Under the pieces are notes generated by a model that was not told where the DNA came from, did not search any database, and was given only the letters and a program-made list of their open reading frames with translations. From assembly GCA_017446765.1 (NCBI GenBank), contig JAFSQD010000045.1:1-39067 (forward strand): a DNA stretch of 39,067 nt, written 5' to 3'. This DNA comes from Alloprevotella sp. (GTDB lineage: Bacteria > Bacteroidota > Bacteroidia > Bacteroidales > Bacteroidaceae). The translations under genes were made by a program, and so were the position numbers. Shown here one piece after another: positions 6,019-13,619 of the stretch. The first letter of the stretch is position 1. The number at the start of each line of letters is the position of its first letter.

Positions 6019-8160
6019 ATGAAAGTTACATTGTTTAAGGTTTCGGGTAAGACCGAGACAGCCCGCCGCGTAGAGCTCGGCGAGGTGGCACGTATGATTG
6101 CCGGAAGCTTTGTCTCAGAGGAAGTGCACAAGGTGCGTGCGCTTTACCATGTGGCCCATCCCCAGCGGCTGGAGGACGGTCGCGTGACAGTCAACTATGA
6201 AGGAGGTATCCGCCTGCCCCGCATTTGTTTTGCGGCGGAGTATGCCCATCGCAGCCAGGAGCGTCGCATGCTCGCGTATACGGGTCTCGTCGTGGTGGAG
6301 CTGAACAACCTGGCTTCCACAGCCGAGGCCATCGCGTTGCGCGACGAGGCGAAGACCGTTCCCCAGACGCTCCTTTGCTTTGTGGGAGCCAGCGGCCGCA
6401 GTGTGAAGATCGTATGTCGTGGCGAGTGGTATGCAGCGGCGGGCCCGACACTGCCCACGGAGCCTGCGGCCATCGCGTCTTTCCACCGTCGCCTCTATAT
6501 GAAAGCCCACAAAGCCTATGGCGCGCAACTGGGACTTCACATCGAGACCCTGCAGCCGCGCGTAGACCGTACGGTCTATCTCAGCATGGATCCCGACGTG
6601 TGGTACAACGCGGATGCCTTGCCATTCTACCTGACGGAGGCCGACGTGACGGAGACCCTCCGTCCTGCGCACCGCCCGAGGACGGACGAGGCCAACGGAC
6701 ATCTGCTGCCCGGCCGGTCGCCCCACGCCACACACTATCTCAACTATCTGTTCATCCTCGAGTCGGTGCTTGGCCAATGGTTTGAAGTGCCCGACGAGAA
6801 GCGTCAGACGGAGCTCGTGATGCGTATTGCGACGCGCAGCCTGAGGGAAGGCATCCCCATGTCCCTCGCGCAGGCGATGACCCTGGAGCATCCCCTGCTG
6901 AGTACCGACCCCCTCCTGGTCAGGAAGACTTTCCAGGCGGTATATACCCAGGAGAAAATGAAAGAGTATGCCGACAAGCACCTCTTCCGGCCCCTGAAGA
7001 GCATTCCCGAGGATACGTTGCTGATGATGAAGACCGAGGCCTTCCTGAGCGAAAACTTCGAGATGCGCAAGAACGTGATGACCGGCGTGGCGCAGTATCG
7101 TGAACGCTACGGACAGAACCTGGAGTTTCAGGACCTCGACCAAGAGGTGCGCAACGACATGACCATGCGTGCAAAGGAACTTGGGCTGAAGTCGTGGGAC
7201 AAGGACATCGACCGCTTTATCGACTCCACGCGCATTGAGAAATATGACCCCGTCAACGACTGGCTCGACGGCCTGCCCCGCTGGGACGGCGAGGATCGCA
7301 TTGCTCCCCTGGCCGCGCGCGTGCCGACTTCGCAGCCACATTGGGGGCGCTATTTCCGCATCTGGATGCTGGGCATGGTGGCACACTGGATGGGGCGCTC
7401 CACGCTGACGGGAAATGCCCTCGTCCCCCTGCTCATCGGGCGTCAGGGTTGCGGCAAGACCAGCTTCTGCCGCATCCTGCTACCGCCGGAACTGCGCAAC
7501 TACTACAACGACCGCATCTCCTTTAAGAACGAGACCGACCTGAACCTCGGACTCACCTCCTTTGCCCTCATCAACATCGACGAATTCGACAAGACGACCC
7601 AGCGGCAGCAGGTGCTGCTGAAATACCTCCTCTCGACAGCCGACGTGAAGTTCCGCCCGCCCTACGGAAAGGCTTTGAAACAGTACCGCCGCTACGCCTC
7701 CTTCATTGGTACTACCAACGAGGGGCAGCCCCTTGTGGATCCCACGGGCTCGCGACGTTTCGTGTGTGCCGAGATCCTGGGCGACATAGATTTCTCCGAC
7801 ACGCTCGACCACCGGCAACTCTATGCCCAGCTGCGCCAGATGGTCGAGGACGGCACTCGCTATTGGCTCGACGACGGGGAGACGGCGGCACTCATTGCTG
7901 AAAACGAGCGCTTCCGCCGTTCCAGTGCCCTGGAGGACATGGTTGCCGAGACCTTCTGCAGACCTGTTGCGGCCGAGGAAAAACGCTATTGGACGACAGG
8001 CGAAGTGGTCGACTGCCTGAAGGCGCGCTACCGCAGCGTTGACATGCAGAACGTCACGCGACAGTCCATCGGCTACGTGCTGGGCCTTTCCCGCTTCGGA
8101 TTCCAGCGCAAGCGAAGCGCCGGCGGCATGGTCTATCTGCTTGCCGAGCGCAAGGAATAG
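6019..8160 (+). CDS. VirE/VapE-type P-loop protein with BT4734-like N-terminal domain (primase/helicase-like)
   Basis: This 713-residue protein joins a BT4734-like VirE N-terminal domain (about 1-260) to a VirE/D5-type AAA+ ATPase domain (about 420-610) and a C-terminal winged-helix-like tail (about 640-705). In the first domain, YTGLVVVELNNLAS (87-100) and GASGRSVKIVCRG (123-135) occupy the places of motifs I and II of archaeo-eukaryotic primases. The expected Asp-x-Asp is Glu94-x-Asn96. The ATPase has a Walker A loop GRQGCGKTS (474-482), a Walker B NIDEFD (519-524) and an arginine-finger-like DPTGSRRF. Proteins of this kind are common and uncharacterised in Bacteroidales, and related folds act in phage and plasmid replication. 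It is a single gene with its own promoter and terminator and an unusual repeat block upstream. No integrase or other phage gene adjoins it. A role in DNA replication is inference. Confidence 0.85.
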   Translation: MKVTLFKVSGKTETARRVELGEVARMIAGSFVSEEVHKVRALYHVAHPQRLEDGRVTVNYEGGIRLPRICFAAEYAHRSQERRMLAYTGLVVVELNNLASTAEAIALRDEAKTVPQTLLCFVGASGRSVKIVCRGEWYAAAGPTLPTEPAAIASFHRRLYMKAHKAYGAQLGLHIETLQPRVDRTVYLSMDPDVWYNADALPFYLTEADVTETLRPAHRPRTDEANGHLLPGRSPHATHYLNYLFILESVLGQWFEVPDEKRQTELVMRIATRSLREGIPMSLAQAMTLEHPLLSTDPLLVRKTFQAVYTQEKMKEYADKHLFRPLKSIPEDTLLMMKTEAFLSENFEMRKNVMTGVAQYRERYGQNLEFQDLDQEVRNDMTMRAKELGLKSWDKDIDRFIDSTRIEKYDPVNDWLDGLPRWDGEDRIAPLAARVPTSQPHWGRYFRIWMLGMVAHWMGRSTLTGNALVPLLIGRQGCGKTSFCRILLPPELRNYYNDRISFKNETDLNLGLTSFALINIDEFDKTTQRQQVLLKYLLSTADVKFRPPYGKALKQYRRYASFIGTTNEGQPLVDPTGSRRFVCAEILGDIDFSDTLDHRQLYAQLRQMVEDGTRYWLDDGETAALIAENERFRRSSALEDMVAETFCRPVAAEEKRYWTTGEVVDCLKARYRSVDMQNVTRQSIGYVLGLSRFGFQRKRSAGGMVYLLAERKE

Positions 8161-8200
8161 CGCAGGGCTATAGCGTATGCCGGAAGCGCACGATGAATCA

Positions 8201-8250
8201 ATGCCGGCTCCTTGGCTGTACTTTCATGGACAGGGAGCCGGCATCTCTCT
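8201..8250 (+). terminator. Terminator of the VirE-type gene
   Basis: ATGCCGGCTCC (8201-8211) and GGAGCCGGCAT (8234-8244) form an 11-bp perfect stem with a 22-nt loop, followed by CTCTCTTG. Confidence 0.75.
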
Positions 8251-8363
8251 TGTAAATTAAGATTTTGGAGTGTTTGGTTTTTGGGGTCGCTACGCTCAAA
8301 ACCTAACAAGCGAACAACAGGTCGGCCTACGGCAACATCCGAAACTTGAATTATAAAACTAAT

Positions 8364-8417
8364 TGGGAGTTAAAAGTGGGAGTAAAAGTTGGAGTTCCCT
8401 TTATCCTTCTACTCCCC
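8364..8417. repeat. GGGAGTWAAA repeat overlapping the end of the glycosyltransferase gene
   Basis: Copies of GGGAGTTAAAAGT, GGGAGTAAAAGT and GGAGTTCCC are followed by an inverted copy (CTTCTACTCCCC) that encodes the last residues and stop of the glycosyltransferase gene. The direct and inverted copies can form a hairpin just after that stop. Confidence 0.65.
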
Positions 8418-9468
8418 TCAGCCTCGCGAAGGTCTTGCGGCCGCGCGCGTAGTAGAGCCAGAGGAGGCTTGCGGGAAGAATCTCGGCAATGGGCTTGCCC
8501 GTGCTGAGGCGGAGGTTCTCCTCGCGCTGAGGCAGAAACTCGTGGCGGCGTGCCTTGTACTCGCGGCGTGCCCGAAGTACTGCGGCGGCATGGGAGGGGC
8601 CGTCCGTGAGGAGCATCTTCGCGGCTGCCACGTAGTCCAGGAGGCAACGCATGCGCATGACGGGACGCAGGTCGCAGTCGGGCAGGTTCTTGTAGAGCAT
8701 GAAGAGGTTGTTGCGGAAGTTGAGGAATGTCTTATGCGGACTTCCGGCATTCAGCGTGCCGCCGCCTACGTGGTACACCACACTCTGGGGAATACAGAAT
8801 ATATCGCGACCGCGCGCGCGAAGGCGCCAGCATAGGTCTATCTCCTCCATGTGGGCAAAGAAGCGTCCGTCAAGGCCGCCGCTTTCCTCCCAGTCCTTCC
8901 TTCTTATCAGCAGCGCGGCCCCTGTGGCCCATAGCACGGGGGCGGGGGTGTCGTACTGACCCTCGTCGCGTTCCACCGTGGAGAATACGCGGCCTCGGCA
9001 GTAGGGGTAGCCATAGCGGTCGAGGTAGCCCCCGGCGGCTCCGGCGTATTCAAAATAGTCCCGTTGGCCTTCAGCCCGCAGCTTCGGCTGGCAGGCGGCG
9101 GCGTCGGGATGCTCGTCCATGAAGCGCGTGAGCGGCTGCAGCCAGTCGGCACTCACCTCCACGTCGGAGTTCAGCAGGACGAAATAGTCCAGATAGTCGT
9201 AGTCCGTGATGCGTCCGATCTCCTCGCGCGAGAGGGCGCGGTTGTATCCTTCGGCAAAGCCGAAGTTTTCTTTTAGTTCCTCTACGTAGACAGAGGGAAA
9301 GTCCTGGCGCAAAACCTCCAGGCTGTGGTCGGTCGAGCCGTTGTCGGCCACGATGACAATGGCATCGTGGGGACATTGCTTGACTACGCTTGGCAGGAAG
9401 CGCCGCAGCATTTTCTCTCCGTTCCAGTTCAGGATGACGATGGCTGTTTTTGTTGGTCGGGGTGTCAT
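8401..9468 (-). CDS. Glycosyltransferase family 2 protein
   Basis: This 355-residue GT-A fold enzyme resembles the dTDP-rhamnosyl / galactofuranosyl transferase branch of GT2. KTAIVILNWNGEKML (about 7-21) and VIVADNGSTDHSLEVL form the nucleotide-sugar site. LLNSDVEV holds the Asp-x-Asp-like metal motif, in the NSDV form. GAALLIRRKDWEESGGLDGRFFAHMEEIDLCWRLRARG is the acceptor/catalytic loop with its ED-type acid. About 70 C-terminal basic residues probably bind the membrane. The gene follows mtaB by 54 bp and is probably read from the same transcript. Its sugar and acceptor are unknown; a surface polysaccharide is likely. Confidence 0.9.
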   Translation of the reverse strand: MTPRPTKTAIVILNWNGEKMLRRFLPSVVKQCPHDAIVIVADNGSTDHSLEVLRQDFPSVYVEELKENFGFAEGYNRALSREEIGRITDYDYLDYFVLLNSDVEVSADWLQPLTRFMDEHPDAAACQPKLRAEGQRDYFEYAGAAGGYLDRYGYPYCRGRVFSTVERDEGQYDTPAPVLWATGAALLIRRKDWEESGGLDGRFFAHMEEIDLCWRLRARGRDIFCIPQSVVYHVGGGTLNAGSPHKTFLNFRNNLFMLYKNLPDCDLRPVMRMRCLLDYVAAAKMLLTDGPSHAAAVLRARREYKARRHEFLPQREENLRLSTGKPIAEILPASLLWLYYARGRKTFARLRGVEG

Positions 9469-9495
9469 ATGTCTGTTTGGTACTTATTATTATTT

Positions 9496-9525
9496 AACCT
9501 TCCACTCTTACTCCCACTTAATTCA
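9496..9525 (-). repeat. Purine-rich repeat abutting the mtaB stop
   Basis: Read on the minus strand, the mtaB stop TAA runs straight into GTGGGAGTAAGAGTGGAAGG. This is the same family as the sequence after tsaD and beside the glycosyltransferase stop. Confidence 0.6.
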
Positions 9526-10854
9526 GATCTTGACTTGTGCTTCCAAGGCCGAGGCGTCGGCGTTGAAAGCGCCCAGGCGAATGCGCTCAAGGGTATTGTC
9601 GCGCAGCGAGAGAACACCGGCTTTGCCGTTTTCTTCCATTTCCACGCGGATGTAGTTGTCCGTGAAGCCGTGTAGGACGTTCTTGCCGTGCGAATGTTCC
9701 CACAGTACGTCACGCCTCGTGCCGATGTGCTTCCCGTAGAAAGCCTTGCGCTTTTCCTCGGAAAGGGCGATGAGGCGGTTGCTCCGTTCGTGGCGGGTCT
9801 GGGGCGGTACGGCCAGGGGAATCTCCAACGCCTTGGTGCCGGGACGTTCGGAGTAGCTGAAGACGTGAAGCTGGGCAATGTCGAGACTATCAATGAAACG
9901 GTAGCTGTCCTCAAAGAAGGCATCCGTCTCTCCGCGCATACCCACGATGACGTCCACGCCGATGAAGGCATCGGGCATCCGCGCGTGGATGCGCTCTACT
10001 TTCTTGCGGAAGAGCGCTGTCGTATAGCGTCGGCGCATCAGGCGCAGGACATCGTCGCAGCCGCATTGCAGGGGAATGTGGAAGTGGGGCATGAAAGCGC
10101 GGCTGTCGGCGCAGAAGTCGATGATGTCGTCGGTCAGCAGGTTGGGCTCGATGCTTGAAATGCGGTAGCGTTCGATGCCCTCCACCTTGTCAAGCGCCTG
10201 GATGAGCTCAAAAAAGCTTTCACCCGTGGTGCGCCCGAAGTCGCCGATGTTCACGCCCGTGAGCACAATTTCCTTGCCCCCTTGTGCCGCCGCTTCGCGC
10301 GCCTGCGACACGAGGCTCTCCACACTTCCGTTGCGGCTGCGGCCGCGTGCAAAGGGAATGGTGCAATAGGTGCAGAAATAGTTGCAGCCGTCCTGTACTT
10401 TCAGGAAGTAGCGCGTACGCTCGCCGTGCGAACATGAGGGGACAAAGGTGGCCTCGTCGTCGCCATGCAGGATGTTGACATCCTCGCCAGCCATGAGATT
10501 TTCAATGAGCGGAAGAAAGTGGGCTTTCTCCTTGATGCCTACCACGAGGCGCACCTCGGGCATCGAACGCAGCAGCTCAGGCTGGAGCTGGGCATAGCAC
10601 CCCATGACGACGACGGGGGCACCCGGATGCCGGCGCGCAAGGCGGTGGATGGCCTGGCGGCACTTCTGGTCGGCTACGTCGGTCACGCTGCACGTGTTGA
10701 CGATGCAGATGTCGGCCGCCTCGTCTTCTTCGGCTGGCAGGCAGCCACGCTTCGCCAGTTCGTCGCGCAAAGTGGCCGTCTCGGCAAAGTTCAACTTGCA
10801 TCCAAGGGTCATGTAGGCCGCTTTCCGGCCATATAATATATTTGTATAGCTCAT
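9523..10854 (-). CDS. mtaB: tRNA t6A37 methylthiotransferase MtaB
   Basis: MtaB is a radical SAM enzyme that converts t6A37 to ms2t6A37 in tRNA. The 443-residue protein has the MTTase N-terminal domain with cluster cysteines at 19 (GCKLN), 55 (NTCSVT) and 86 (GCYAQ). A radical SAM core follows with CNYFCTYC (157, 161, 164), and the C-terminal TRAM-like RNA-binding region lies in the last 60 or so residues. GCKLN and the overall pattern separate it from MiaB (GCQMN) and RimO. An open frame extends to 10941, but a probable -7 element at 10888-10895 and family lengths favour the ATG at 10854. It acts on the product of TsaD (1168-2199). The glycosyltransferase gene follows it. Confidence 0.93.
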   Translation of the reverse strand: MSYTNILYGRKAAYMTLGCKLNFAETATLRDELAKRGCLPAEEDEAADICIVNTCSVTDVADQKCRQAIHRLARRHPGAPVVVMGCYAQLQPELLRSMPEVRLVVGIKEKAHFLPLIENLMAGEDVNILHGDDEATFVPSCSHGERTRYFLKVQDGCNYFCTYCTIPFARGRSRNGSVESLVSQAREAAAQGGKEIVLTGVNIGDFGRTTGESFFELIQALDKVEGIERYRISSIEPNLLTDDIIDFCADSRAFMPHFHIPLQCGCDDVLRLMRRRYTTALFRKKVERIHARMPDAFIGVDVIVGMRGETDAFFEDSYRFIDSLDIAQLHVFSYSERPGTKALEIPLAVPPQTRHERSNRLIALSEEKRKAFYGKHIGTRRDVLWEHSHGKNVLHGFTDNYIRVEMEENGKAGVLSLRDNTLERIRLGAFNADASALEAQVKI

Positions 10855-10887
10855 GCAGGGCGTGTGTGTTGCTGTTCTTTCGGGTTG

Positions 10888-10895
10888 CGAAGGTA
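10888..10895 (-). promoter_or_regulatory. Probable -7 element for mtaB
   Basis: On the minus strand this reads TACCTTCG, one mismatch from TAnnTTTG, 33 bp before the mtaB ATG. I see no clear -33 element. Confidence 0.45.
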
Positions 10896-11029
10896 CTAAA
10901 AACTCCTCTTTTGCAGAAGAAAATGGCTTGAGAAAGGCCAAAAACGGTGGAATTTGTCACTTTGGGTTGCCAGAAAAATAAAATAAAGTTAAATTTCGAC
11001 TTTAATGAGAAAAAAAGTTGGGGTAGGAC

Positions 11030-11059
11030 TTGCATGGCTTCAAAAAGTCCGTACTTTTG
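11030..11059 (+). promoter_or_regulatory. Promoter of the small lipoprotein gene
   Basis: TTG at 11030-11032 and TACTTTTG at 11052-11059 with exactly 19 bp between them, matching the Bacteroidetes consensus. The leader is about 45 nt and ends in an A-rich stretch typical of Bacteroidetes initiation regions. Confidence 0.8.
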
Positions 11060-11111
11060 CACTGTTTTAACAAAGCAATTGATTGTTTTACTTTAAAAAA
11101 ATTCAAAGACA

Positions 11112-11303
11112 ATGAAAAAGTTAGTTTTCATGTTCGTAGCATTCGCTGCTATTTCCTTCGCTTCCTGCGAGAACAAGACCAACGCAACCGAGCAGCCCGC
11201 TGACAGCGCAGCTGTTGAGACTGTAGATAGCGCAGCTGTTGACAGCGCCGCTCAGGACACCGTTCCCGCAGACACGCTTAAGGCTGACAGCGTTAAGGCT
11301 TAA
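11112..11303 (+). CDS. Small low-complexity lipoprotein
   Basis: This is a 63-residue protein. It has a signal peptide MKKLVFMFVAFAAISF and a lipobox ending at Cys20 (FASC), then an acidic, Ala/Ser/Thr/Val-rich tail with repeated DSAA and DTxxAD units (DSAAVETVDSAAVDSAAQD). The tail looks disordered and could act as a spacer at the membrane or cell surface. Similar tiny lipoproteins are frequent in Bacteroidales and have no known function that I can name. A strong promoter and a good terminator frame it as a separate, probably well-expressed unit. Confidence 0.85.
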   Translation: MKKLVFMFVAFAAISFASCENKTNATEQPADSAAVETVDSAAVDSAAQDTVPADTLKADSVKA

Positions 11304-11329
11304 GTTTTAGCTCGAACATGCAAATCGTT

Positions 11330-11366
11330 AACCCGCAGGGCATAGCCTGGCGGGTTTCTTTTTTGT
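11330..11366 (+). terminator. Terminator of the small lipoprotein gene
   Basis: AACCCGC (11330-11336) pairs with GCGGGTT (11350-11356), with AGG/CCT continuing the stem past a one-base bulge. A TCTTTTTTG tract follows. Confidence 0.85.
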
Positions 11367-11436
11367 TTTCTTTCACTCCTACACGCTGAAACTGGCCGGA
11401 AATGTGCTTTGAAACAGCACTTTTTTGCCCTAAGCC

Positions 11437-11467
11437 TTGTTTCTTTCGCGGGGAGTTCCTACCTTTG
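11437..11467 (+). promoter_or_regulatory. Promoter of the small exported protein gene
   Basis: TTG at 11437-11439 and TACCTTTG at 11460-11467, 20 bp apart. This places the transcript start after the upstream in-frame ATG at 11409, so translation must begin at 11487. Confidence 0.75.
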
Positions 11468-11486
11468 TGGCATCAAATGTCCGCTT

Positions 11487-11807
11487 ATGAAGAAATTTGT
11501 ACGCTATAGTTTGCTCCTTGCTGCGCTCGCAGCCGCTCCCTTGTCCGCTTCCGCCTCCTATGCGGACGCGTGGGCAAGTCTGGGTGTCGTGGATGTAGCT
11601 TCCAACGATGTGCAGATTCTCATCACGGGTTCTTCGCTCCGCATCATTGGGGCACAAGGCCTGACGGTGGAGGTCTACAACGTCACAGGTGTGCGCGTGT
11701 TCTCACGCCATATTGAGTCAAACGACCAGACATTCCAGGCAGGTTTGCCCCGTGGCTGCTACATGGTCAAGGTGGGCAACACTGTGCGCAAAGTCAGCAT
11801 ACGATAA
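11487..11807 (+). CDS. Small exported protein resembling a stand-alone type IX sorting domain
   Basis: This 106-residue protein has a signal peptide (MKKFVRYSLLLAALAAAPLSASASYA) followed by about 80 residues. These read like a type A C-terminal sorting domain: LRIIGAQGLTVEVYNVTGVRVFS, then LPRGCYMVKVGNTVRKVSIR. Normally this domain ends a much larger cargo protein secreted by the type IX system; here almost nothing precedes it. It could be a degenerate cargo, a decoy, or a periplasmic beta-sandwich of other use. The ATG at 11487 is chosen because the promoter lies between it and the ATG at 11409. Confidence 0.8.
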   Translation: MKKFVRYSLLLAALAAAPLSASASYADAWASLGVVDVASNDVQILITGSSLRIIGAQGLTVEVYNVTGVRVFSRHIESNDQTFQAGLPRGCYMVKVGNTVRKVSIR

Positions 11808-11934
11808 AGCGGAACGATTACTGATACGTTGCTGTATTGACGTGGTATAAGAAATGTGCCCATGACGTGTGCCCATTCCTTGTATCACGTTTTTCATTCT
11901 TAGCGGAGAACAATTCCTTTCTTTCTTCCATTCA

Positions 11935-12489
11935 ATGCCTACGCCTTCCGTCCAAGATCTCGCCCATCGCCTGATGGCCCCTGAGACACGTCGTGCCGCC
12001 TTTGAGGAGATGGTGCGTGCCTATACGCCCCAACTCTATCAGCAGATACGACGCATGGTGCTCTATCACGACGATGCCAACGACGTCTTGCAGAACACAT
12101 TCCTCAAGGCATGGCTCGGCCTGGACAACTTTCGTGGAGAAGCCGCCGTCTCCTCCTGGCTCTACAGGATTGCGATGAACGAGTCGCTGACATTTCTGAG
12201 CAAGCAGCGTGAACAACTTTCGCTTGACCAGGAGGACACCGCAGCCATTGTACGCAGGCTGGAAGGCGACACATGGTTCGACGGCGACCGATTGGAGGCA
12301 GAGTTGCAGGCTGCCATTGCTCAACTGCCAGATAAACAGCGCATGGTTTTCAACCTTCGTTACTACGATGACATGAAGTACGAAGAGATGAGCGAGCTAC
12401 TTGATACGAGCGTGGGAGCCCTGAAGGCATCCTATCACTTTGCCGTGCAAAAGCTAAAAGACAAACTTTCTGGATTTTTTGATGAATAA
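11935..12489 (+). CDS. RNA polymerase ECF-type sigma factor
   Basis: This is a 184-residue sigma-70 family protein of the extracytoplasmic-function type. Region 2 spans about 20-90 (FEEMVRAYTPQLYQQIRRMVLYHDDANDVLQNTFLKAW... AVSSWLYRIAMNESL). Region 4 spans about 120-175 (LPDKQRMVFNLRYYDDMKYEEMSELLDTSVGALKASYHFAVQKL) and carries the helix-turn-helix. The longer frame from 11869 adds 22 residues with no family match, so I start at MPTPSVQDLA. It heads a three-gene unit with a single-span protein that is probably its membrane partner and a Spy-like periplasmic protein. That points to an envelope-stress regulon. Confidence 0.93.
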   Translation: MPTPSVQDLAHRLMAPETRRAAFEEMVRAYTPQLYQQIRRMVLYHDDANDVLQNTFLKAWLGLDNFRGEAAVSSWLYRIAMNESLTFLSKQREQLSLDQEDTAAIVRRLEGDTWFDGDRLEAELQAAIAQLPDKQRMVFNLRYYDDMKYEEMSELLDTSVGALKASYHFAVQKLKDKLSGFFDE

Positions 12490-12541
12490 GCACTAAACCA
12501 TAGCCCTTTTAGATAGTCAAAGAAACACAAACGAGAAAATC

Positions 12542-12904
12542 ATGAAAGATACAAGCGACAAACATGCCCCCTTCGTCGTGCCAGAAGGCTACTTTGAGGC
12601 TTTCCCCGCACAGATGATGGCACTTATTGAAGACTACGAGAGGGATGGGGAGCGTCGGAAGTCGGTATTTCGCGTTCATTATTCCGACCGCCTGCGCCGC
12701 CTCACCCATTACGCAGTAGGCGTGGCTGCCACAGCAGCCTTCTTCTTGGTGTTTACTCAGAAGGCTCCCGTTGCACCTGCCATGGCGACTGCGCCAGCTG
12801 ACGCACATAGCACCTATATGGCCTCCAGCAGTGCTGACGAAATGTATGACTACATGCTTCTCACAACCAACGACATCTACAATTATGCTTCTTCCCTGGA
12901 ATAA
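12542..12904 (+). CDS. Single-span membrane protein, probable anti-sigma factor partner
   Basis: This 120-residue protein starts 52 bp after the sigma gene. It has a cytoplasmic N-terminal part with VPEGYFEAFPAQMMALIEDYE (about 13-33), a motif I associate with Bacteroidetes proteins encoded directly after ECF sigma genes. One membrane span follows (about 58-77, HYAVGVAATAAFFLVFTQ), then a short periplasmic tail rich in Ala, Ser and Tyr. No zinc-binding HxxxCxxC motif is present, so it is not a classical ZAS anti-sigma. The role is inferred from position and topology. Its last 20 bases overlap the next gene. Confidence 0.7.
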   Translation: MKDTSDKHAPFVVPEGYFEAFPAQMMALIEDYERDGERRKSVFRVHYSDRLRRLTHYAVGVAATAAFFLVFTQKAPVAPAMATAPADAHSTYMASSSADEMYDYMLLTTNDIYNYASSLE

Positions 12905-13430
12905 ACTGCAAAAGAAATGTTTGTTCGGTGTGCTCCTTCTGAGCTTTATTGTACTTCCAAACGGTGTTGAGGCGCAGGGGTTTCCCCCTCCCGGACCACC
13001 GCCATCGCATGACGGGCATCATCGGCCGCCTTTTAATCCCCAGCAGTTCCGCCAGAAGTTTGAGCGTTTTGTGACAAAACGCGCGGGACTTACGGCAAAA
13101 GAGGCAAAGGCATTCTATCCGCAGTTTCACATGATGAAGGATCAGGAGCGCGACATACGTTCAAAAATCCGACGCATCCTACATCGTGCACAGTCCGACC
13201 GCCTGAAACCGGCCGACAGCCAGCGCATGCTGCGCGAGGTGTTGCGACTGCGACGTCAGGAAAACGAACTGGTGCAGCGTGCCTATGAAGGATTTGCACG
13301 CATACTGCCTGCCGACAAACTGATGCGCGTGATGGATGCAGATCGCGCCTTCGGCCGCGAGATGTTCCGACAGGGCCCCCACCACGAACCGCCAGCGTCT
13401 TCGGGCGCAAAGATGTCGCCACATAGGTAG
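12885..13430 (+). CDS. Spy/CpxP-like periplasmic protein
   Basis: This 181-residue protein has a signal peptide (about 1-30, ...CLFGVLLLSFIVLPNGVEAQG), a Pro/His-rich linker and a long helical region of many Arg, Lys and Glu residues. LTAKEAKAFYPQFHMMKDQERDIRSKIRR (about 73-101) resembles the LTxxQ-type helices of Spy/CpxP and zinc-resistance-associated periplasmic chaperones. The ATG at 12885 overlaps the end of the preceding gene by 20 bp, a sign of translational coupling. An open frame runs upstream to 12771 but lies within the other gene. In E. coli such proteins respond to envelope stress; here it is probably the effector or sensor of the ECF unit. Confidence 0.72.
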   Translation: MLLPWNKLQKKCLFGVLLLSFIVLPNGVEAQGFPPPGPPPSHDGHHRPPFNPQQFRQKFERFVTKRAGLTAKEAKAFYPQFHMMKDQERDIRSKIRRILHRAQSDRLKPADSQRMLREVLRLRRQENELVQRAYEGFARILPADKLMRVMDADRAFGREMFRQGPHHEPPASSGAKMSPHR

Positions 13431-13452
13431 ACTATTGTAGCAATAATGTAAG

Positions 13453-13491
13453 AGCCCCGCTGTGTTCCTCAGGAAGCATAGCGGGGCTTTG
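13453..13491 (+). terminator. Terminator of the sigma-factor operon
   Basis: AGCCCCGCT (13453-13461) and AGCGGGGCT (13480-13488) form a 9-bp GC-rich stem with an 18-nt loop, followed by TTGGGTTG. The T-run is weak, but the stem is strong. Confidence 0.75.
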
Positions 13492-13506
13492 GGTTGTTGG
13501 CTTCTT

Positions 13507-13554
13507 AGTTTCTTAGTTTCTTAGTTTCTTGGTTTCTTGGTTTCTTGGTTTTTG
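13507..13554. repeat. Six-copy 8-bp microsatellite (RGTTTCTT)
   Basis: AGTTTCTT occurs three times (13507-13530), then GGTTTCTT twice and GGTTTTTG once. It sits between the sigma-operon terminator and the end of the convergent 13620 gene. Confidence 0.85.
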
Positions 13555-13619
13555 GGGGTTGGGGGGCATCCCTTTATTTCGATATGCTCCCACGTCGCCC
13601 TTTTGGGGAGAGGGTTGGA

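Noticed and set aside
6115..7386. Long minus-strand reading frame opposite the VirE-type gene
   Set aside because: It is a shadow of a GC-rich coding strand. It has no family signature, and the plus strand has clear motifs throughout.
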